Source: Tribonema minus (taxonomy: Eukaryota; Sar; Xanthophyceae; Tribonematales; Tribonemataceae). From it: a stretch of 64,000 bases of DNA. Shown here piece by piece: positions 44,503-54,100 of this stretch (position 1 is the stretch's first letter; each line of letters begins with the position of its first letter). The stretch spans positions 62,001-126,000 of the forward strand of contig JAFCMP010000551.1 in the NCBI GenBank assembly GCA_017506865.1. Direction: 5' to 3'. The notes beneath the pieces are model-generated. The model worked only from the letters and a program-made list of their open reading frames with translations, had not been told where the DNA came from and made no database searches. The position numbers and the translations under genes are program-made.

Positions 44503-44559
44503 AGGGGTACCCCTGCACTGCTGGAAAAAGAGGAAAATAGTATGTGAACTGTATGATAT

Positions 44560-45300
44560 AATATTATTATGTATCATACAGTTCATGGGCTGTATGTCTC
44601 TGTGTGGCAGTCAGTGCATGTGCTGTATGTCATTCAGCGTACATATCATTCAGTTCCATGTGCTGTATGTCTTTGTATAGAATCAGTGCATGCGCTGCAT
44701 GTCTGGTACAGGTGCTGTACGATACAGGCCGTAGGCTATATGTCCTGTGTGACCTGTGATGCATAAGTAACATACATTTCGTGGTCTGTATGTCTCTGTG
44801 TTTCTGTTGTCCCTGTGTGGCATGTAATGCATCATGGACTGTATGTGTTTCAAGTGGTGTATGTCTGATACATGTCATGGGCTGTATGTCCCTGTGTGGC
44901 GTGTAATGCATAACTATCATACAGTTTATGGGCTGTATGTCATGTGTGTCAGTCAGTTCATGTGCTGTATGTCATTCACTGCATGTGCTGTATGTCTCAT
45001 AGAGTTCATGGGCTGTATGTCCCTGTGTAGCATGCAATGCGTGTGCTGCATGTACACATCATGCAATTCGTGGGCTGTATGTATCTGGGTAGCATTCAGT
45101 GCATGTGCTGTATGTCTCATACACTTCATGTGGCTGTATGTCCCTGTGTAGCATGCAATGCATGTGTCGTATGCAATGATTGTATTGTTTGGTGCTTGGG
45201 TTGTATGTCACCTGCGTAGTGTATCACAAAATCATGGGCTGTATGTCCCTGTGTAGCATACAGTGCATGTGCTGTATGCAAATCGTGTACATGTATCATT
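44560..45300 (+). repeat. Degenerate minisatellite of GGGCTGTATGTC units
   Basis: About 740 bp of diverged tandem units. Alternating half-units CATGGGCTGTATGTCCCTGTG and GTGCTGTATGTCTCATACAG recur about every 30 and 60 bp. The cysteine-rich open frames across it (for example 44834-45151) arise from the repeat (TGTATGT, TGCTGTATGTC) and not from a conserved protein. Confidence 0.9.
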
Positions 45301-45306
45301 CAGAGC

Positions 45307-46757
45307 ATGCCCATCATCGTCATCTGCCTTATGCACGGTCAGTTTCAGACGATGCCCGGCGCTCATCTGAGGTCAGCACATGGTGGCGCGGATTGCGCTC
45401 GTACAAGCCCTGGTGCTAATCTGACAAGCAAAGAGTTCATAGAGCATTCACAATCTGTGCATAACAGGAAGTACACGTCTGAGAGGTCAGTATATGTGAG
45501 ACAGCATGTTATGGTCGCCATTACCTGTCGCAAGCATGGTGATTTTGACCAGTGGCCTAACAGCGACATGATGGGTCATACTATTAGGTGCAAGGAGTGT
45601 GATCTTGAGCGCAAGTAGTCGCCTCTGGGAAAGGAGACCTGTGCAGAGGTGGAGCACCTCGTCAAAGCATGGCATCCCAGTAATGCTTTTTGCCAGCAGA
45701 GCTGTCATCGTGGAGTGATGACCCTATCTTGCTCGCTTGCCTGCAATGCAACCATGAGCTGATTACAACCGCACATTACTGCCACAACGGAATTGTCCGC
45801 AGATGCTGCGCGGGCCAAGTTCTCTGTAACGATGTTAGGTGCATCGCCTGTCATGACTGGTCATGTGAGGCACTCATATTCTCGTATTAAAAAGGGCCGC
45901 GCACCCTCTTGCTCCGTTCTGAAACAAGGCCATGGCACCGCCCCGCGAAGCATCTGTGGCAGAAGCGAGCATGGAACCGTCCACTACGCGCTTAATTGTC
46001 AACTGTGTCACTGTACAAGACTTTTATCACTTGAGCGACCTTTGAGCGTCTCCCTAACATCCCACTGCAGTGCCTCTGCAGATCCTGCCATGCTGCTGTC
46101 AAGGCCACAAGGCAAAGTACTATGCACCGATGACAATTGCAACGTATGCTTTGAGCACTCATTCGCCAGCCACCCCGTGCTGTCGACTATATTGAGGAGA
46201 TGAACGAAACGTCAGCTAGGCAGACCTTCAAGCGAGGAGCAGCCAGAATTTGGGTGCGCTGCTGCCACTGTGAAAACCCATATGATGTGAATGCGTACAG
46301 CATCACCACTGACAGTTCGTACGGATGCCTCAAATCTGTACTTGAGTACTCACGTGAGTACATCACCAAGCAGTTGCTTGATGAACGTTCATGCGAGTAC
46401 AGGCGCGAGGTGCGCTGCACCGATGAGGATGGTATGCGTACACGTTTGACTTTATGTGACACGTCCCGGTGGCGTGACATTCATCGAGAATGATGGGGAA
46501 CAGCACTTCCGGCCTTGGAGGCAGATTGGCAATAAACCTTGCATCATGCGATTGAGGGCTTTGGACATTACATGCACAGGGATGCGCGAAAGCATCGCAT
46601 TGCAGAGACAATGGGGTGCCCGCTGCTTCGCGTCAAGTCAATCACCGCAACAGAAATCAATGTGTTCATTGATGCTTTTCTGAGGGCCATCAAAGTGCCG
46701 GATCTACAAGTGATCTGGACATTTGATGCAGTCGACGCATGTGCTGAGGAGCATTGA
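45307..46757 (+). pseudogene. Decayed zinc-ribbon and Vsr/PD-(D/E)XK-like nuclease gene of giant-virus/phage type
   Basis: Pieces in several frames line up as one protein. Two repeats read V-x-I-x-C-x2-HG-x-F-x-Q-x-P (CLMHGQFQTMP, then ITCRKHGDFDQWPNSDM). Next are Cys pairs (CLQCNHEL), then CTDDNCNVCFEHSFASHP, NETSARQTFKRG and WVRCCHCENPYDV, which resemble the treble-clef repeats (DUF4379-like) of giant-virus proteins. Then comes FIENDGEQHFRPW, the nuclease core (E-x-DGEQHF), and KHRIAETMGCPLLRV, the strand after it. Stops and frame changes occur near 45618, 45830, 46170, 46470 and 46530, so it is dead. Family assignment is from motif memory. Such genes are frequent in nucleocytoplasmic large DNA viruses and phages and are also found in hosts. 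Confidence 0.65.
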
Positions 46758-48012
46758 TGGCATTCTACTGCGAAGAGTGCCATCTGCAAGACACAAGATG
46801 TATTGGCATTGGCGTTCACTCCTACACATATATTGGATTGGGGTGCACAGCGGGTTGCTCGCGCCTGTGGCAGGTGCACGATGATGCCGGGCTTGTCTGG
46901 TTGGCTCCACCCTCGCAAGAGACCTCAATCACACCAATCACCATGTGTGCAGAGCACTTGGAGAATTTCAGACGGTGACAGCTATTTAAAAGCGTACATC
47001 ACCCACGCCAACAGTATTACTGAAGTTACTCGGAAAGGCGGGTAGCAGGCAAGTTCCTTGATGAACACAATGCAGCCTCTCAGTGCCCTATGCCTAGATT
47101 GAGAGGTGGAGATCGCCTTCGTCTGCTGAAGAACCTCTTTACAGTACGCCTTGAACCGATCTCTGAGATCCTTGTGACAGGAAAGTGATATGTTTGCCAG
47201 GTTGCCTACTGATGTCGCATTGAAGGACGTCATAGCAACTGGATTTAAGGAGCTGGCGTTTGCGCAAGTCAGCGCTGGCTGCTCTGTGCCTGCATACACC
47301 ATCAGCATATTCTGCCTGTTTTTCAATTTGCTCAAATGAGGTTTAAACCACGTCCTAGAGAACGGCATAGCATGGCGTGCGTGGCTGTTCAAACCGAACT
47401 AATATTGGTTGGCGATGCTAGCACACCGGTCGCATGCGCGATGTGTACTTATTGAGCACAGAGCCTTGGCATTGCATGTCTCTCATCATGAGAGTGGAAC
47501 ACACAAGCAATTCATTATAACGCCCATGCACGTTCGCCAGAATGCTCAAGATAAGAGACAGGCAGGCGCTTGACCAAAACCAGTACAAAAAGTGAAAGAA
47601 GGCAGAGGAGAGACGCAGAGTTCTACGAGAGTCAAATGTAATGCTTCCATTCATTGTGCCCCATCATGGGCATCAGCTCCTCTTTTGAAAAGCTTGAACC
47701 TTTCTGTTGTGCAACTCCTGCTCTGCTGCTTCTCAACGCTGTGCCGCATTGCCAAGGCTCGCAACATACCTGCAGCATCTCGCAGCAGCAGAAAACACAA
47801 GTACCGCTCCGTCTTATCGGACATGCCGTCGCCCAGCAGGTGACTGATTGGACCAGCGCAGAAGAATTGCTCTACTGTTGATGTGTGGAATCATCATCTC
47901 TAGATGCGTACACTGAATTAATTCGAACAGAGGTTGCTCAGCAGGCAACGCAGTCATGAATGGGTATAAATGCGACACACCGTCATTTGCGGTGTGTGCG
48001 CAGTGCACGTAC
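46758..48012. other. Mostly non-coding, one possible terminal exon on the minus strand
   Basis: The minus-strand frame 47350-46982 (PALTCANASSLNPVAMTSF ... VILLAWVMYAFK) has a protein-like composition and a hydrophobic end, but I could not join it to a gene. Confidence 0.3.
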
Positions 48013-48198
48013 CAACCCGCTTGCACTGACACCGTTAGTAGCAGCATGTGAAACAAGAACGGTCAGTTCATGCCCAGTCATGATGTAAGTCTTGTGCTGT
48101 GCAAGAAGCAGAAGGGTGCTGTTGTATATGGCAGCTGCACCCCTCTCGTACTGAGCTTGGTCGGCCGACGATAGCAGCATGTCCAGCTTCAGTACAAC
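48013..48198 (-). CDS. Orphan internal exon, gene unknown
   Basis: This stretch is 186 bp, phase 0, preceded by a strong polypyrimidine tract and CTTCAG and followed by TTG|GTACGTG. The 62 codons read as an amphipathic helical segment (LKLDMLLSSADQAQYERGA, then LLLLAQHKTYIM). No family was recognised and flanking exons were not found with confidence; it may belong with the candidate terminal exon near 46982-47350. Confidence 0.45.
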
Positions 48199-51132
48199 CT
48201 GAAGAGCAAAAGAGCGCAAGAAAAAGTTAAGCCGTGGTGCTGGTAGCTGCCGCTGCACATCTCAGCCTACCTGGCATGCTGCTGCACAACTCAGCCTGCC
48301 TGGCATGATCAACCGGTTGTGAGCGTAAGCAGTGTTGAGATGGTGGCTCAGCGCACAAGTGGACCAAGCGCAGTTCGAACAAGCATTGCCGCAAAAACTC
48401 ACTGACCGTGCTCTTAAGCGACGCAGGTTACTTTACAGAGAATATCGACATGCACTTTGTGGCTACAAACTGTTAACTACAGTGGTCAACTGAAGATGGC
48501 ACCTTGCAAGTCACTCACAAGTCAGCCAGCAAATCACCGCGCAAAAGCTGCGTGCATCTCACAAGACACCGGAAGTCTTTCCGCAAAGGCAAGGCCCGAA
48601 ATGGCATGATGGCTCCTGTCGGCTCAAGCCTCGATTCCACGATGCTGCACCGCCAACATCGCCCCCCCCCCCCTTCTGCCGCCGGCACTGCCAGCAGGGT
48701 TGGAAGCTTCCAATACGATTTTCGCACGTTGAGACACCTTTCGCTTGTGAGTTGTGGTCTTTCTCTTTGTACGCAAGATTGTATCAGAAAGAATTCGTGA
48801 CAGTTTTTGCAATGCAAGAGCACATGGAGGAGGCGGAGTGCACACGCGCACTGCGGCGCAGCCGCAGCGCGAAGAGTTGCACTTGCATCGCTGAACGTTT
48901 GCGGAGAACAGCGAAGCAATTAAGTGGAGCGCTCTCGCAGGCGCAGTTGTGGCAGGCTTTGCTAGGCACATTAGTCAGCATATGCAGTGGGACAAATTGG
49001 GCCATGAAGTTGCACAGAGAGGTGTGCATGCACATTGTGGCAAGATGTGCCATCACCACAATGCAGTCGATCGATGCCCGCTACCTGATGTGTACAGGCG
49101 TGCCCAACACGTCCATGCGTTTCATGAAGCCGCTGCGAGCTTCACACAGGCCACAACCACACGTGCACCGCCTCGCACCACTTCATCAAATAGCAGTGCC
49201 ATTGACAACAACAGCAATGCTCAGTGTGTCGGTGTAACCTGCTTGGTTCTCCTTGGTATTGTGATTGCACAGTTGTATGTCACGCTGCTGACATGGTTGC
49301 GCTCAGTGCACTGGAGATGACAAACAAATGTTCTGTGAAGATTGTGCAATCACTGAAAAGCATGGAGTAGCAGTGCTACTTTAGCATGGCACTGAAGTCA
49401 ACATTGTGGCCTGCTACTTCCTGCTGAGTGTGGGCTGACCTATTGCTGGTCTGGCCTTAACACGCCCAGTGAATGGAGCCTTAAGTAGCATATCTCCACA
49501 CTGTAACAGTTAGGTATGGCCATAGTGGGCAGCAGGTTTATGAGGCGGCTGCAGCCAGCCATTCTTTCTGTTATCGTTGAAAAATCCTCGATGAAGCATT
49601 GCAGCAGCAATTCATGTCGAACGTTCATTGAGCTTGAAGCCACTGACCACTGGCGCCGGGAAGGTTGCAGGCTTATATTGTAAGGCATCCATCACTGAGG
49701 CATGAGCAGTTACAAGTGCATGTATTAACGTCGTGCAGGTAAGAGAGGTTTGTGTGCACTGCCCAGACATCAGTGACCCTCATTTTGCGCAGCAACGGTG
49801 CAGTGCGCAACAGTTGGCCAGGCAGAGTAGAACCAGGAAGCTGGCACATGGCACATGTAGCAGGTAGAAGTGATGTCGATTATGTAAAGTAGAGCATGGA
49901 TTAATGTAACTGTAGGCTGTCAGTAACTTGTGTAAGCACTCAGTTGCTGTGCCAACAGCAGTTTGTGTGTGGCCAATGAGAGTCAAAGAGACAGTTACGC
50001 AAGGCCAAAAGTGGCCCAAAACGGGACCAATATATGGGCAGCTTCCCACAACAGGCATTCAAGTTAACCACTCGGCATCATGCCACCCTATCAGATAGGT
50101 TAGCTGCTGCGCCGTTTAGGGACGTTGGTCGTTGACACAGGTGGGCGCATACTAGTGCCTCCTTTGCCGCCGTCCCCAAACCCACTTCAGGAGCTCCGCC
50201 ACATAGACTACTACACAAAACAAGATGACAAATAGCGGCACACAAGATCAGGGTTGATGACGTGCTACTTGTACACGCGGGGAGCAGGGTTGCTTCGCTG
50301 CGAACAAGGCGCTTGGGCGGCGCCGTCCACTGATTTCGATTTTGTCACACAAAGGCAACTGGCTTCCGCGGCCCTTTCTAATGTCACGTACAGGCACAAC
50401 CTCTCTGGCTTTCAGACCGACATGCATCATTGTGTACTCTGAATTACTAGACCATTCAACCATCGCTTGGTTGGATGCCCGTGTGGCGGCAGCAAGCTAC
50501 TGCACCTGACTGTCAGGCTTGCGTGCAGGAAGGTTAAATTTTCCTGTTTGAGATTGTCCATCTCTCTAAAGACGTGGTTTATTTTGGACGTAAAAGTACC
50601 TTCATTGAAGTGTTGATGAATTGATTTTGTGACAAAGCCCTGCTCATCGTAGTGCTACCGTCGCATCTCATCTTGCAGCATCTTGAAAAACAAGGCACAC
50701 AAATTAAAATTTCTTCAGAATAGCGCTGCGACACCTAACAGGTGCGAGAGCAACGGCGGCATGCAGTGGCACCTCGAGCGTCAACTTCGGCCAATATGCC
50801 ATTGAGTAAGTGACAGCCGATATGTGTACAGACCAGCGAAGCATGCATGTCTGGCAGTTGCCTGTGAGTCAACAAGCCCCGAAAGGCAAGTTTAACCCCC
50901 GAGACAGTCACCGAGCAGCTGCAAGCTTGAGCACACTGCAGGGGTCTGTCTGACTGACCAGATGAGAGAGCTGCACTGCAAGCAAAGCTTGAGCATCAGA
51001 TGGAGGTTGCGAATTGATAAAGACTGCATCACACGTCAAGTGATGTCACCGCCACCGAAGCGAAGCAACCAATTGCGTAGTAAATGGTGCAGACACGGTA
51101 CAATCTTGCATTGTGTAACAGAGGCATGCATG
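48199..51132. other. Gene-poor region
   Basis: The plus-strand frame 48949-49320 ends in a membrane-like segment (CLVLLGIVIAQLYVTLLTW), but its start and exon structure are unclear and I do not call it. Nothing else is supported. The sequence just before 51133 is the target of the retrotransposon. Confidence 0.4.
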
Positions 51133-51144
51133 GTTGGGTGTACT
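51133..51144. repeat. Target-site duplication, left copy
   Basis: GTTGGGTGTACT, identical to 56667-56678. It abuts the 3' end of the element. Confidence 0.9.
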
Positions 51145-54100
51145 TTTTATTAATTCTCGCTCAGGGCGCGAAAAAGCCCAGATGATTGGCATCTAGCTGT
51201 AAGGAATCTACATGTCGTATGACAGTCTGAAAGTGTCGCAACGACAACCACTCAAACGCCGCCGCCGCCAAATGGCATCTCGGGGTCCTCCCCTACGTCC
51301 TCCTCCATGTGCCCCCCCCCCCTGGATTCTGCCATGTGTGTCATGACACGGCCAGAGTACGCCATGTGGAGCGCTGCCGACAGTGCTGAGCGTAAGCGCG
51401 CCAGGGCGATGCCCTTGAGAGCTTTAGGGCGCGCTCCTCCGGGCACTGACATCCTGCTGGCATACTCCGTCGCCACAGCCTCCAGCAGCTTCCGCCCCTG
51501 CTCCCCGATGCTGCCAAATGACCCTATTGCCAATGTGGCAAGTTTGTAGCAATTCTGATCATAATGACCAGAATAGTGGGTAGTCTTGGCGGCCTCTTGG
51601 TCGCGGCAGCATCGCTCGGGGTCTGCTGCAGTCTTCGCCGCCCGCGACGCCACCTGTGCCTCGAAGCAGGTAACGTCCACCATGAGCGGTAGGTGGCGTG
51701 TCGGGTCGTCGTAGCCGGTCACCGGGAAGGCGTCGGCAGGCAGCACGATGTCCATCCTGCGACTCCCCGGCGGCCCGGCGGACCCCAGAAACGGCGTGTA
51801 GTCCTCGTCCACCAGTCCCGTTTTGAGGTATTGCCGCAGGAGGCGCTGCGTGGCCCTCTTGACGCTATTGTGGACAATGGTGTCGTGCGCCTTGACGCGT
51901 GGCGCTTGACACAGCCGTGCATGCAGGGTGCCGCCCGGCGACTTCCCGCACAGCTTGCAGCCTGCCGTCTGCTCCTCTACTCCGATGGCGCGTTTGACGG
52001 CCAGCTGCCAGGATAGGCCATCGAACGAAGCCGTTGTGGAGTACATGGGCTCGTTGAGGAATGCCATGCCGATCGAGTGCATGTGGCGCTGCGACCGGAA
52101 TCGAGCAAGTGCTTGCGTGCGTTGCGTGCCCTGCGGCAGCTGTTGCAGGTCCGCCTCCACCTTATCTGCAAGCTCGGTAGCGACGGCATCTGCAAGCGCA
52201 CTCTGATTGGGGCGCTTCAGGCTACACTGCAACTGCAGAGCACTGGCGTCAAGTACGCAAGCAGCATCCGCACCAGTGCCACCACCTGCTGTCGGCCGCA
52301 GCGGCGGCTGCTGCGTAGGTGGTTGCTGCTGCAGTGGCGTTAGCGCTGGTGGCAGTATATGTTCCAGCTTGTCACCTGTTGCTGCACGTAGAGATGTGGC
52401 AGCTGTGGCGATCGTCCGCATGAGGGGCAGGCGCGCCACCTCTGCCGCTGCTGCGCCTTGTAGCATTGCTGGCGTGGAACGCGCAGCGCCTGCATTGACG
52501 GCTGCCGCTGCTGCGTGCGCTGGTGCTGCAGCTGTGCCGCCTGCCGTTGCTGCTGCTGCCAGTGGTGTTGCTGCTGCCGCAGGTGTTGGTGCAGCACCTG
52601 CCGCATTGGCCGCTGCCACCGCCATTGCCGCTGTCGCAGCCGGCACGGTTGCGGCGCCGCCTGCCGACGCTGCTCCTGTTGCAGGTGCTGCAGCAGCCCT
52701 TAGGCTAGTAGGGCCTGTAGCAGCTGTATTGCCTATGCCCGCAGCCGCTGCTGTTGATGCTGCAGTTAGTGATGCCGCCGAGGCCACTAGAGGTGCAACA
52801 TGTGCTGCCGCTGCTGCAGCAGCCTCTGATGCTGGAGCAGCTGCTGCTGCCGCCGCTGCTGCTGCCGCCGGAGTAGTTGCGCCGTGCGCCGCCGCTGCTG
52901 CTGCTGCCGCTGGTGCCGCCTGTGCTGCCGCCGCGGCCCCTGATCCAGCGGCAGCTGCGTCGTGTGTTGCCGGAATGGCTGCGCCATAAGCGCGGCCAGC
53001 CGCTGATGCAGTTGCCGCTGCCGGAGCGGTCGCGCCTCCACTGGCAACCGCCGCTGCCGCTGTAACAGTTGCCGCTGCTGATGCTGCTGGTGCTGGTGCT
53101 GCTGCCGCTGCTGCCGGTGCCGCTTGTGTTGCCGCATCCTCAGCAGCGTTGTCTGCAGCCGCTTGAGGAGCCGCCTGCTGCAGCACCCCCGCCCATCCAG
53201 AGAGTGCTGGTTGCAGCGCTTGCAACGTGCCCGCCACATACGCAGCATCAGCGATGTCGCAGGCGCTGGTAATGCCAAGGCCGCCATGCCGTGTTGGGAG
53301 TCGCGCTTGCTGTAAGGCTGGGCCGTGCGCTGCCAGATGGAAGTGGGCCCCACTTTGCTCAAACTGGCGCCAGGTCTGGCCTGGTGGCTGCAGGCCCATT
53401 GAGTGCTCAAGCACCCACTGCGTGACCCGATCCCACTCCTTGGCGGCTGGCGCTGTCTGCGTAGTGGGAATGGTGCGCAGGCAGTACGTCATGCGAGGCA
53501 CCACGCAGTAGCGCAGTAACCTGAACATAGCCCTCGGAGATGTCAGGCGCGCGCATCGCTCTGCAAATCGAGCCCCTGCCCCGCCTGCACCCGCTTCCCT
53601 GCGCAGCCATGCGTCCACAAAGCTGCTGTGGCCCACCGGCACCCCCAGCAACACAGCTCCACGGTTCTGATTTTCATCCGTATCCCCCACTAGCTGAACG
53701 CCCAGCTGCTGCAGCAGTTGCCGCTCGTGGTCTGTCACCACATGCCCCCTGCCAGGCAGCGCGCGTGACTTGGTGAGGTTTAGCTCCAGCCCCACCTCCG
53801 CAAAGTGTTGTTTGAGCTGCGCCACCGCCTGTATGTCATCCTGAGTCAGCGTGCAAGCGCCTGTTCGGACGTTGGCATCGTCCATGTAGGCGCCCATCCG
53901 CCTCCGCGCGCGCTGCGCAGCCGCCGCCTCATTGAACCGTTTCAAGCACTGAGCAATGGCGCCGCAGAAGAGCATCGGTGCCGCGGGGTCCCCCTGCTTA
54001 AACCCGCGCTGAGACATGATGATGCGCGTGGAGCCGTCAACGTGCTGGAACAGCAGGCGTGGCCGAGTGCGAACGTATGTGCCGATGAAGTAGTCGAGGA

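Noticed and set aside
44834-45151. Cysteine-rich small protein
   Set aside because: The Cys pattern comes from repeated TGTATGTC/TGCTGTATG units of the minisatellite.
52207-52989. Ala-rich plus-strand frame inside the retrotransposon
   Set aside because: It mirrors the Ala-rich linker of the retrotransposon protein on the other strand.
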